From the NCBI GenBank assembly GCA_013112575.1, contig JABFGG010000015.1:1-64000 (forward strand): a stretch of 64,000 bases of DNA, written 5' to 3'. The position numbers were made by a program, and so were the translations under genes. The notes beneath the pieces were generated by a model that was not told the origin of the DNA, searched no databases, and saw only the letters and a program-made list of their open reading frames with translations. This document shows positions 36,101 through 43,537 of the stretch, piece by piece. The first letter of the stretch is position 1; the number at the start of each line of letters is the position of its first letter. This DNA is from Chloroflexota bacterium (lineage in GTDB: Bacteria > Chloroflexota > Anaerolineae > Anaerolineales > UBA11579).

Positions 36101-37600
36101 ATGGCCACCGGCTACCTCGATAACTTTTACGCTCGCCTGGGGGTCTCCAAGAACGCCTCACCCCAACAAATACGCGACGCCTATCACAGCGCAGCCCGAC
36201 GTTTGCACCCCGATACCAACCAAAGCGACGAAGCCACCGAACTCTTCTTACAAGTGCAGGAAGCCTACGAGGTCCTTTCCAACCCCGACCAACGCAAGGC
36301 CTACGACAAGACTCTCCCAGACGACATCGACCCTCCCGCCGATGTCATGATCAATGCCGTCTACAGTCGTTCTGTATTACCCCGTATAGACGACTCCCAG
36401 TTGGTTTATGTCTTGTTGGACCTCATGTCTGCCCAGCAGGCCGATGAAAAGAATAATGGTGCCGTTCAGGCGCCCCTTAATGTTGCCCTGGTGCTCGACA
36501 CTTCCACTTCGATGGAAGGCCCCCGCCTCGAAACGGTCAAAGCTACTGCCATCAAATTGGTGGAACAGTTGCAGAGTAATGATGTGCTTTCCATTGTTTC
36601 TTTTAGCGACCGGGCGGAGGTTGTCATTCCCGCCACACGCGGCCTGGACGCTAAAAAGGTTGCCGCCCGCATCAGCACGCTCAATGCTGGTGGTGGCACG
36701 GAGATGTTTCAGGGTTTGCAAGCTGGCTTTAACGAAGTCAGCCATGGTGTTAGCCCCTCCTTCATTAACCGCATTATCCTGCTTACCGATGGACGCACCT
36801 ACGGCGATGAGCAGAAATGCCTCATGCTTGCCACCCGCGCAGGTAGCAAGGGCATCAAGATTAGTGGGGTAGGCATTGGCAGCGAATGGAATGATGAATT
36901 CCTCGACAATGTTGCCAGCCAGACCGGCGGTCAGTCCATTTTCGCCCAGGACATCGACGACCTCAGCGAGATCATCGAGACACAGATCAGCGGGGCGCAG
37001 CAAACCTTCGCTAACCGCGTCACCCTCGATTTTCAAACGCCTGACAACGTTGAACTGCGTTACGCTTTTCGTCTGGCCCCCGACGCCGGACCGCTCTCCT
37101 ACGCCTCTCCCATGGAATTAGGCAGCATCCCGCTCCAGTCCAATCTCTCAATCATCATGGAGATGGAGATCAAATCAATAGGTGAAGATAAAGACTTATT
37201 GACCTTGGCCGAGGGACAACTGAGCCTGGAAGTTCCCACACGTAACATCCCCTCCACCAGCGCCCGTATCTCCCTGGCCCGCTCTGTGGAAGATGCCCCC
37301 GAGCTCAAACCACCACCCCAGATCCTCATCAAGGCCATGTCACGCCTCTCGCTTTACCGTATGCAGGAAGGTGCCCGCAAGGATGTAGAGGACGGCAATG
37401 TAGACAAAGCGGTGCGAAAATTGCATAATTTAGCTACACAATTGCTTGGCGCAGGCGAAAATGGCCTGGCCCAAACAGTTTTGTTAGAAGCCGATTACCT
37501 TGAAGAAAATGGTAAACTTCGTAAAGACTCGGAAAAACAGATAAAATATGGGACACGGGCCCTGCTTCTTGAAACAGGTTCTGAGGAGAAATCAACATGA
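36101..37600 (+). CDS. J-domain plus von Willebrand factor A domain protein
   Basis: 499 residues. An N-terminal J-domain (about 5-70) has the HPD motif at 36-38 and the usual VQEAYEVLSNPDQRKAYD end. After a short linker a vWA domain (about 125-290) shows the MIDAS DTSTS (VLDTSTSMEG), GGGTEMF and LLTDGRT. The remainder is beta/helical with a TPR-like or coiled C-terminus (KLHNLATQLLGAGE). J-domains recruit DnaK/Hsp70, vWA domains bind protein partners through a metal ion; the fusion would link chaperone recruitment to a protein complex. It sits between PP2C and FHA genes, overlapping the FHA start by 4 nt (ATGA). Partners unknown. Confidence 0.9.
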   Translation: MATGYLDNFYARLGVSKNASPQQIRDAYHSAARRLHPDTNQSDEATELFLQVQEAYEVLSNPDQRKAYDKTLPDDIDPPADVMINAVYSRSVLPRIDDSQLVYVLLDLMSAQQADEKNNGAVQAPLNVALVLDTSTSMEGPRLETVKATAIKLVEQLQSNDVLSIVSFSDRAEVVIPATRGLDAKKVAARISTLNAGGGTEMFQGLQAGFNEVSHGVSPSFINRIILLTDGRTYGDEQKCLMLATRAGSKGIKISGVGIGSEWNDEFLDNVASQTGGQSIFAQDIDDLSEIIETQISGAQQTFANRVTLDFQTPDNVELRYAFRLAPDAGPLSYASPMELGSIPLQSNLSIIMEMEIKSIGEDKDLLTLAEGQLSLEVPTRNIPSTSARISLARSVEDAPELKPPPQILIKAMSRLSLYRMQEGARKDVEDGNVDKAVRKLHNLATQLLGAGENGLAQTVLLEADYLEENGKLRKDSEKQIKYGTRALLLETGSEEKST

Positions 37601-38109
37601 GCGTTATTTGCCCGAATTGCGAACATGAAAACCTGGACGGCGCACTTTTTTGCGGCCAGTGTGGCGCAAAACTGGTGAGTGGCGGTGTTTCTACCGCCGC
37701 GGTAAAGCGCACCCACGATATTGATTCCACCAAACCTGTCAGCGCTCCGCTGCCCCCTCCCCCCCCTGCCACCGAAGCTTTTATCTCCCTGCACGTGGTG
37801 CGTACCGGGCAGATATTGCCGCTGGTGGGCCGCAACGAGTTCACCATTGGCCGCGTCAGCGAAGGCCAGTCCATTCTCCCAGACATTGACCTGACGCCCT
37901 ACGAAGCCTATTCGCAAGGCGTCTCACGCCTGCACACCACCATTAAACGCAAAGATAACGGGGAAATCGTCATCACCGACCTGGGCTCTTCCAATGGCAC
38001 CCGTGTCAACAACGAAAAAATTCCCGCACACACCGAACTTATCCTCAATCACGGCGACGTTATCTCCATCGGGCAATTCAAGCTGCAAGCCCTCATTCGT
38101 CAGGATTGA
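37597..38109 (+). CDS. FHA-domain protein with N-terminal zinc ribbon
   Basis: 170 residues. A zinc ribbon at 4-25 (CPNCEHENLDGALFCGQCG), a Pro-rich linker, then an FHA domain at about 75-165: LVGRNEFTIGR, SRLHTTI and DLGSSNGTRVNN, all the canonical phospho-Thr binding residues. It would read the kinase's marks. Translation is coupled to the J/vWA gene (overlap of the start with its stop). Zinc ribbon plus FHA is frequent in kinase-linked bacterial clusters. Confidence 0.93.
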   Translation: MSVICPNCEHENLDGALFCGQCGAKLVSGGVSTAAVKRTHDIDSTKPVSAPLPPPPPATEAFISLHVVRTGQILPLVGRNEFTIGRVSEGQSILPDIDLTPYEAYSQGVSRLHTTIKRKDNGEIVITDLGSSNGTRVNNEKIPAHTELILNHGDVISIGQFKLQALIRQD

Positions 38110-38123
38110 TCCGGAGACCTCTT

Positions 38124-38366
38124 ATGGCCATAACTGTAATCATCCACATCGCAAATGAAGACGCCGTTGTCGGCGAGATCGATGATTTGCCCAGCCCCAC
38201 CGACGTTTCTATCCTCGTTAAGAACCCCCGCAAGCGCGACGGCAAAGACCTGCATTATCTTGATGGTGACGTCACCACGGTCCTCTGGCCCTGGAACCGC
38301 ATCACGTTCATTGAGGTCATCACCAGTAAGGCCGAGGAAGAAGTCATCGGCTTCGTCCGCGAATAA
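38124..38366 (+). CDS. Small uncharacterised protein of the kinase cluster
   Basis: 80 residues from the ATG at 38124, which has an SD-like GGAGA 8 nt upstream; an ATG-less upstream extension in the same frame is not needed. Beta-rich and acidic at the N-terminus (ITVIIHIANEDAVVGEIDDLP), with a central basic segment (NPRKRDGKD) and WPWNRITFIEVI. No membrane segment. No family recognised. Its place between FHA and response-regulator genes with short spacings suggests a part in the same signalling unit. Confidence 0.7.
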   Translation: MAITVIIHIANEDAVVGEIDDLPSPTDVSILVKNPRKRDGKDLHYLDGDVTTVLWPWNRITFIEVITSKAEEEVIGFVRE

Positions 38367-38390
38367 AATCATTACCCAAGGAACACACTT

Positions 38391-39122
38391 GTGAGCGAAG
38401 AACAATTTAACAACCGCCGCATTCTGGTGGTTGACGACGAAGAACGCATGGTGCGCTTCATCCGCCTGAACCTGGAGCACGATGGTTTTCAGGTTGAGGA
38501 GGCTTATAAGGGCCAGGGCGCCATGGATAAACTGCGCCAGTCATTGCCCGACCTGGTGCTGCTGGATGTCATGATGCCGGACATGGATGGCTTTGAAGTA
38601 CTGCGCCTGATACGCGAGAACAACGACGTGCCGGTGATCATGCTGACCGCCAAGGGCGAGGAAGATGACCGCGTGCGCGGCCTGGAATTGGGTGCCGACG
38701 ATTACGTCACCAAGCCCTTCAGCCCCCGCGAACTGGTCAGCCGGGTGCGCGCCGTTTTACGTCGCACCGATGCCTCCCGCGGGCAACAGATCGGGGCCAT
38801 TGAGGTGGATGAACGTTTGCGCATGGATTTTGACCGCCGCGAAGTCTGGGTGGATGGGGAGCTGGTTAAATTGCGCCCCACGGAGTACCGCCTGCTGTAT
38901 CACCTGGTGCAGAACGCAGGCTGGGTGCTGACCCACGACCAGATTTTGGCCAAGGTGTGGGGCTACGAGTACCGCGATGAGCCGCATTACGTGCGCCTGT
39001 ATGTCAATTATTTGCGGCAGAAGCTGGAAGAGGACCCCGCCGACCCCAAATACATCCTCACAGAGCGGGGCGTGGGCTACCGCTTTGTGGACTACGAGCG
39101 TGCTAATAAGGCAGAGGAATAA
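38391..39122 (+). CDS. OmpR/PhoB-family response regulator (no adjacent sensor kinase)
   Basis: 243 residues with a GTG start. Receiver domain: VVDDEERM acidic pair, phosphoacceptor Asp in [13 protein letters not shown], Thr in IMLTAKGE and Lys in [12 protein letters not shown]-terminal winged helix: [47 protein letters not shown]. Unlike the regulator at 43538 there is no histidine kinase beside it; it closes the Ser/Thr kinase cluster and could be a point of crosstalk or be fed by a distant sensor. A terminator follows 25 bp later. Confidence 0.94.
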   Translation: MSEEQFNNRRILVVDDEERMVRFIRLNLEHDGFQVEEAYKGQGAMDKLRQSLPDLVLLDVMMPDMDGFEVLRLIRENNDVPVIMLTAKGEEDDRVRGLELGADDYVTKPFSPRELVSRVRAVLRRTDASRGQQIGAIEVDERLRMDFDRREVWVDGELVKLRPTEYRLLYHLVQNAGWVLTHDQILAKVWGYEYRDEPHYVRLYVNYLRQKLEEDPADPKYILTERGVGYRFVDYERANKAEE

Positions 39123-39146
39123 TAGTAACCAGTAACAGAATCGACG

Positions 39147-39170
39147 AGCGGCCGCATGGCCGCTTTTTTG
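39147..39170 (+). terminator. Rho-independent terminator of the signalling cluster
   Basis: A 7-bp GC-rich stem (39147-39153 with 39158-39164), GCAT loop and a T-run. It closes the cluster that begins at 33250. Confidence 0.85.
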
Positions 39171-39381
39171 TTTCGGGGGGGGGTACTAGTACTTGTCTGA
39201 CAAGCGGGGTATTACGGAATAAGCAAGGTGACCCTAAAACGTGGGTAATACGGGAATGAGCTAAGTGAGAATTGGCAGTGTGGGGCCAGAAAAGAGGTGA
39301 TTTAGTGTAGGCTATGTTTATTTAAAGTATACCGTTGGAAGTGGAGATAAAACAAAAAGCTACAGGAAAAAAAATTTCCTG
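39171..39381. other. 211-bp spacer with an imperfect direct repeat
   Basis: No gene seen. It contains a G-run (39174-39183), a short palindrome CTTGTCTGACAAG (39192-39204) and two related 25-26 bp segments at 39207-39231 and 39243-39268. Near its right end an ACAGGAAA/TTTCCTGT hairpin (39362-39382) could be a weak terminator for the minus-strand operon to the right. Confidence 0.5.
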
Positions 39382-40071
39382 TTAAATAGTGGCGCTCTGA
39401 ACTAAGTTTAACCAAGCCAAAAAGTCATTAGTGTCAACTCTATTTGGAATTAGAGTATTGACAGAAAGATAACCAAGAACTTCACCTTCTCGTTCAATTC
39501 TAGGAGGATTAGTTGCGTATTCATTATTTGGAGAGAGTGCTGAGTATTCGCTTCCGTAGTTCCCATATTGATTGAATATGGAAATGGCCGAGTATTCATT
39601 TCCATATTTATTGAATCTATTAGTAATTGATTTTTCCGACATCGGGACTAACGAAATCTCTCCAAGAAAAGTTTCATCAGAAGCGATTAGTTCTGCACCT
39701 AAAAGGTATCCAAAATCTCGCAGTTCACTTTTTGGCACAAGCTTTCTTACAGGTAATTTCTGCCCTTCAAACACATCCTCATAAGGACCAAACAACTTTG
39801 GCATTAATAATCTTTTGAACGGTCTAATAGGTCTAAATGGCGTTAATAATGGTCGCCTAGGAATAGGGATTCTTTTTACAAATTGAAACGATTTGTTCCG
39901 TACAATTCGATCATCGCTCATAACAGTGCCAATATATAACCCTCCTGTGTTATAAACCTCGTTGCCATTTTCAATGACCCCAAGCCAAACACTATTTGGA
40001 TTGTATATGTTGCCGTTATCCACAAAGGCAACATATTCTCCAGATGAATTAAAAATATATCTTACACTCAT
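39382..40071 (-). CDS. 4-fold beta-flower-like protein with YGxxYSxxS repeats
   Basis: 229 residues. The N-terminal part (about 1-65) repeats short beta hairpins (YIFNSSGEYVAFVDNGNIYN, VWLGVIENGNEVYN, GGLYIGTVM), resembling the '4-fold beta flower' fold. A central basic, Pro-rich region (about 68-95) follows. The C-terminal part has tandem units YGNEYSAIS, YGNYGSEYSALSPNNEYA ending in NPPRI, a pattern seen in small proteins of unknown function. No catalytic motif and no signal peptide. Last gene of the AT-rich minus-strand operon with the OLD nuclease and a small membrane protein, 14 nt downstream of the latter. Function unknown. Confidence 0.7.
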   Translation of the reverse strand: MSVRYIFNSSGEYVAFVDNGNIYNPNSVWLGVIENGNEVYNTGGLYIGTVMSDDRIVRNKSFQFVKRIPIPRRPLLTPFRPIRPFKRLLMPKLFGPYEDVFEGQKLPVRKLVPKSELRDFGYLLGAELIASDETFLGEISLVPMSEKSITNRFNKYGNEYSAISIFNQYGNYGSEYSALSPNNEYATNPPRIEREGEVLGYLSVNTLIPNRVDTNDFLAWLNLVQSATI

Positions 40072-40081
40072 TTCAGTTATC

Positions 40082-40486
40082 TTAGTCTCGATAAGTCAAA
40101 TATAGGCCACCAATAATTAAACATACTCCAGGAATTAAGGTTGCTAACCCAGGCCAAGTTTGATTATTTGTAAGCAAATTAATTCCAAATCCGGTTAGGA
40201 TGTTTGACAAACCTAATAATATCGCCCCCACTGCTGTTTTCGTTTTCTTAGTTTCATAGGCATCTACATAAGTTTTAAGAGTATTAATCTCATTATTCAA
40301 CACATTATTATCATCAATCAACTGCCTGTAATAATGCATTACCATCTTTATAGCAGTTTCGTTTCCAGTAAGCTCATCAACAGAAATACCAGCAAGCTCG
40401 CGAATCGAGAAACCTAAAACGGAATCATTTTGAGCGTCAGCCAAATCACCTGGGGGCAACTCTTCAGGATTTATATCTTGACTCAT
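40082..40486 (-). CDS. Small membrane protein with two C-terminal transmembrane helices
   Basis: 134 residues from the ATG at 40486, chosen because AGGAG lies 7 nt upstream; a GTG at 40516 overlaps the previous stop and is less likely. Acidic N-terminus, an amphipathic/coiled segment (MVMHYYRQLIDDNNVLNNEIN, about 65-85), then two hydrophobic helices (VGAILLGLSNILTGFGINLL and LATLIPGVCLIIGGLYL) ending in YRD. No family recognised. It follows the TOPRIM fragment closely in the same operon. Small two-helix proteins beside a nuclease/ATPase can be membrane effectors or anchors in defence systems; this is speculation here. Confidence 0.65.
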   Translation of the reverse strand: MSQDINPEELPPGDLADAQNDSVLGFSIRELAGISVDELTGNETAIKMVMHYYRQLIDDNNVLNNEINTLKTYVDAYETKKTKTAVGAILLGLSNILTGFGINLLTNNQTWPGLATLIPGVCLIIGGLYLTYRD

Positions 40487-40512
40487 ATTTATCTCCTGTG
40501 CGAGTTTTTTCT

Positions 40513-40986
40513 TCACACTTCATCAATTTTCGAATTTATTATTGACTCGATTTTTGTATAAATAGATTTTAAGAATTTCGAATACTTCTTTGTTATTATT
40601 GTTTTCCCGATAGAATTGTCAAGGATTTCGTATGCAATGTCAGGCTTGGAGGGAACGGAGAAACCTTGCTCTTTACAGAAATCTTCAAGCCATTTTGGCC
40701 TATTGTTCACTGGAAGCATATCCGGTGAAATCAAATTGGGTTTTTCATTCCATTTTGTTAGTTGGTTATTTGCTGCAACACAGTAAAGTTCGGGATCAAT
40801 AAAATCCTCCAGAACAAATTCTTCAGTTTCTGAGGAAGTGTATGACGTGATTTTCTCTTCTGAAATACCAGCTCTTAGAATCTTCCCCCTTATACTATCT
40901 CCTCCTTCATCACCATCTACTAAGTAAGCTACTCTTGCAGCTTCATTATTTAGAATTGCTATTTGTTCCTCACTAGCAATTGACAA
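40513..40986 (-). CDS. C-terminal TOPRIM part of an OLD-family nuclease (downstream of an in-frame TAG)
   Basis: 157 residues if started at a TTG (40986); no SD is visible, because this is really the continuation of the ATPase gene. The frame is identical to that of 40999-42489: reading through the TAG gives GF-stop-VIPGLSIASEEQ without shift. YLVDGDEGGDSI supplies the DxD-type acidic residues of the TOPRIM domain whose first Glu (EGPTD) is in the upstream part. A helical C-terminal end follows (FLKSIYTKIESIINSK). On its own this fragment lacks half of the active site. Either the gene is a recent nonsense mutant, the stop is read through, or the base is a sequencing error. Confidence 0.7.
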   Translation of the reverse strand: MSIASEEQIAILNNEAARVAYLVDGDEGGDSIRGKILRAGISEEKITSYTSSETEEFVLEDFIDPELYCVAANNQLTKWNEKPNLISPDMLPVNNRPKWLEDFCKEQGFSVPSKPDIAYEILDNSIGKTIITKKYSKFLKSIYTKIESIINSKIDEV

Positions 40987-40998
40987 GCCTGGAATTAC

Positions 40999-41001
40999 CT
41001 A
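40999..41001 (-). other. In-frame TAG interrupting the OLD nuclease gene
   Basis: The context on the minus strand is GGT TTT TAG GTA ATT CCA GGC. A single C-to-T change from CAG would give TAG, and family members have a comparable residue run (GxQVIPGLS-like) here. The T5 run before the stop might suggest slippage, but the downstream coding frame is unshifted. Confidence 0.85.
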
Positions 41002-42489
41002 AAAACCCAAACTATCTTTTCCTGCTACTTCCCGAAATATAGTTGGTAGTAAGATCATATCAGTTGGACCTTCAGTGAATAAAGCGTATCGTAAGGGGAA
41101 AAAAGCTAGAAGGCTTGCTCCCATGCCGGAAAGCAAAGAATGTAACCCGGGCTTGTTTTTGGTCCAAAACCAATTATTCACAGTACTTCGGTTTATATGT
41201 AAATTTTCTTCACCTTGCTCCGGTTCAATTAATCTAACCCCCAGCCCTAGATCCTCTGGTAAACATCCAATTGAATGAGTAGTATATATAACCTTAGAAA
41301 CTAGGTCCTGTTTTGCAAACATTTGAATTAAATCTACTTGGGCATCATAATGTAAGTGACGCTCGATTTCATCTAGTAAAAGCACTAACTCCTTCCCTGT
41401 CTGATTTTCAACAAAAGCTCTTAATCCAACATATTGTCTTAGCCCATCACTTCTTTCCGCAATACTATTTATCTCACTATCATTATCTACCATAATATTG
41501 AGCGCTTGACCATTAACATCAAAATGGACACTTATTTTAGATTGTGACCATGATTTTTGAAAAACCTCTTTAATTTTAGTATTTGCTCGACTTATAAGCG
41601 TAACGACTCTTCCTCTATCACCAGACTCTACTGCCCTACGAAGACTTGGTAAATCTAAACCTGCAAGTTGAGTGAGGTTTCTTAATGCAATTGGATATTC
41701 CCCATCCACAACCAAACTATATTCATGATGAAGATTTCTATCAGCATCGGAAAACAAAATAAATCTTGGTCTTCTTTGCTTTAGAATTTCGATAGCCTCC
41801 TCAGACGGAGAATCAGTCTGCTCAAACGAAACCACATCTACAACCTTTTGTGACAAAGGTTGTAAATATGAAGGATCAGTATCAAGTACATAGTTGCTAA
41901 TTGAACTACCTAATTGGCTCAAATTTACTAATATTGAATCATCGAGACTATCTACATCCGTTCTTAAGTCACTTATGGCTTTCTCAAGTTGACGACTTAT
42001 GGTGGTGGCTTTATCTACTTCATCTTCTGGGTATTTTTTTGTTTTGGCACTTAGAATATCTTTCAATCTTCGGGACCTTCGCAAACGTTCTAATTTACTG
42101 AGCAAACCACGCCGAAGTTTTCTATCCCTTTTTAGGTCAGGTTCCAATGAATAATAGAAATATCCGTCTGCATCCTTATGAACATGGAACCATTTAACTT
42201 TATCACCCCCATCAAAATGTGATATCGCATCTACGTCACCAGAAGAAAGCAAATAGCTCGCAGACACTATGTATTGATCACCAGAAATACTTTGATTACG
42301 TGTTAATTCACGGTTTACACCAGCCGAAAGAAATTCATCATCCTTTTCGAAATGTAGTAAAGCCAGAAGCACTGAACTTTTACCCACTTCATTCGGCCCA
42401 ATTAATGCTATTTCCTTTGATTTAAGGTCAATCTTAGTTTTATTGAAGAATCGTTTATAACCGTGCAGGTTCACATGTATTAGTTTCAT
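40999..42489 (-). CDS. OLD-family ATP-dependent nuclease, ATPase and first part of TOPRIM (interrupted)
   Basis: 496 residues before the in-frame TAG; with the continuation the protein would be about 658 residues, normal for OLD nucleases. AAA/ABC-type ATPase: Walker A GPNEVGKSS at about 31-39, long helical insert, signature-like RSDGLRQYVGL, Walker B LLLDEIERHLHYD, D-loop, and switch His in IYTTHSIGCLPEDLG. Near the end FTEGPTDMILLPTIF is the first TOPRIM motif (Glu). OLD proteins degrade nucleic acid and many act in phage defence (P2 Old, GajA). Base composition is much AT-richer than both flanks. Promoter TTGTTT-17-TATACT lies upstream. Confidence 0.85.
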   Translation of the reverse strand: MKLIHVNLHGYKRFFNKTKIDLKSKEIALIGPNEVGKSSVLLALLHFEKDDEFLSAGVNRELTRNQSISGDQYIVSASYLLSSGDVDAISHFDGGDKVKWFHVHKDADGYFYYSLEPDLKRDRKLRRGLLSKLERLRRSRRLKDILSAKTKKYPEDEVDKATTISRQLEKAISDLRTDVDSLDDSILVNLSQLGSSISNYVLDTDPSYLQPLSQKVVDVVSFEQTDSPSEEAIEILKQRRPRFILFSDADRNLHHEYSLVVDGEYPIALRNLTQLAGLDLPSLRRAVESGDRGRVVTLISRANTKIKEVFQKSWSQSKISVHFDVNGQALNIMVDNDSEINSIAERSDGLRQYVGLRAFVENQTGKELVLLLDEIERHLHYDAQVDLIQMFAKQDLVSKVIYTTHSIGCLPEDLGLGVRLIEPEQGEENLHINRSTVNNWFWTKNKPGLHSLLSGMGASLLAFFPLRYALFTEGPTDMILLPTIFREVAGKDSLGF

Positions 42490-42517
42490 AAGTTACCCCT
42501 TGCTTGGGTTGTTTTTT

Positions 42518-42546
42518 AGTATAGCACTTACATAAATTCCAAACAA
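42518..42546 (-). promoter_or_regulatory. Promoter of the OLD-nuclease operon
   Basis: Minus-strand TTGTTT (42541-42546) and TATACT (42518-42523) with a 17-bp spacer, about 30 bp upstream of the ATG at 42489. Confidence 0.5.
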
Positions 42547-42635
42547 CTAATTGTCTTTTTTTCGGAATGTGTTTACAAAGCACCCACAAACTAGCCAATT
42601 GGGAATTCTTGTCAATTGGAGTATCACGCCGAAAC

Positions 42636-42880
42636 ATAAGCATACATTCCCTTTACACTACATAAAGGGTACATACAGGTACATTAATTCGCCCTTTTTA
42701 GTCATCGCACACACTCCGCACCGCCACATATAGTGCCTCCGTTCCACCCATCCCCCACATCTTATATTCCGGCAAAAACCCGCCAGCCAAAACCGTGCTT
42801 AACCCTACATACCCTACATTAAGTACATTAATTCAATGGTGTTTGCACTCTTATAAATCTCATACATCCCTTACACCACA
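42636..42880. repeat. Imperfect direct and inverted repeats in the 486-bp spacer
   Basis: The spacer 42490-42975 holds no gene. GTACATTAATTC occurs exactly at 42679-42690 and 42823-42834, each within longer similar AT-rich contexts, and a CATACATTCCCTTTACAC-like segment near 42640 recurs as CATACATCCCTTACAC near 42862. They flank the boundary of the AT-rich island. Confidence 0.5.
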
Positions 42881-42893
42881 CCTCCCCCAAACC

Positions 42894-42925
42894 TTCACAA
42901 TCTTTTCACAGCTATTTTGCATAAT
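42894..42925 (+). promoter_or_regulatory. Promoter region with TTCACA direct repeat
   Basis: TTCACA occurs at 42894-42899 and 42905-42910 (11 bp apart, within CTTCACAATCTTTTCACAG), followed by CATAAT (42920-42925). Phased direct repeats near the -35 position are the usual layout for an OmpR-family regulator such as the one encoded at 43538. Inference. Confidence 0.45.
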
Positions 42926-42975
42926 GCAATCAACGTGAAACTGACAAATACAAAAGACTGAAGGAGGTCTGCAAA

Positions 42976-43422
42976 ATGTTTCGACGTCGTGGAATTTTCT
43001 CATTGATCAGCTTCTTGCTGGTCATCGCCCTGATCGGGTTGGGTGGCTACATGCTGTACAACTCGGGCTTCAACCAGGGCTTGCTGACGGGCCAGGCCGC
43101 CATTGAAAGCGGTGAGGCCGTGCCAGTGCAGCCAGGATACGCCCCTTATGGGCGCTACTACGGCCCAGGATTTGGCTTGTTCGGGCTTGGCTTGTTTGGC
43201 CTGTTCTTCAAGTTCCTGTTCTGGTTCTTCTTTATCGGCTTCATCTTCCGTATGCTGTTCCGGCCTTGGGGCTGGGGCTGGCACGGTGGCTATGGCCGCC
43301 GAGGCTGGCGTGGCAAACGCGGCTGGGGCAAACCGCCCTGGGCGTATGACGATGAAGACAGCGATGATGAAGATGGTGAGGGTAACGACCTCGGCAAGGA
43401 TGCCGAACCGGCCACCCTCTAA
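42976..43422 (+). CDS. Gly/Trp/Tyr-rich membrane protein of unknown function
   Basis: 148 residues. A helix at about 9-28 (LISFLLVIALIGLGGYMLY), a Gly/Tyr/Pro-rich loop (GYAPYGRYYGPGFGLFG), a second long hydrophobic, Phe-rich helix (about 70-95, LFFKFLFWFFFIGFIFRMLF), a Trp/Gly/Arg-rich region (RPWGWGWHGGYGRRGW) and a strongly acidic tail (YDDEDSDDEDGEG). No family assignable. A strong SD (GGAGG) precedes the ATG. It lies 115 bp upstream of a two-component system, a position often taken by an accessory or target membrane protein of that system. Confidence 0.8.
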   Translation: MFRRRGIFSLISFLLVIALIGLGGYMLYNSGFNQGLLTGQAAIESGEAVPVQPGYAPYGRYYGPGFGLFGLGLFGLFFKFLFWFFFIGFIFRMLFRPWGWGWHGGYGRRGWRGKRGWGKPPWAYDDEDSDDEDGEGNDLGKDAEPATL

Positions 43423-43435
43423 GTTCCTCTCCTCC

Positions 43436-43472
43436 ACCTGGACGCTGCTGGCATAGGGCGTCCGGGTTATTT
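43436..43472 (+). terminator. Possible weak terminator or attenuator
   Basis: Arms 43436-43445 and 43458-43467 pair over 10 bp with one G-T, with TATTT after it. It lies between the membrane-protein gene and the response-regulator gene. Confidence 0.4.
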
Positions 43473-43537
43473 AAAGCAACCACAGATGAAGTAGATAAAC
43501 ACAGATATTATTTGAGATAGCACTATAATAAAAAGCG

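Noticed and set aside
40986-41001. Programmed frameshift at the T5 run before the TAG in the OLD gene
   Set aside because: The coding frame before and after the stop is the same, so a frameshift would break rather than restore it; nonsense mutation, error or readthrough are the only simple options.
39382-42489. Assignment to Gabija or PARIS
   Set aside because: No GajB-like helicase is next to the OLD gene, and the TOPRIM is in the same reading frame as the ATPase rather than a separate DUF4435 protein, so neither known system fits.
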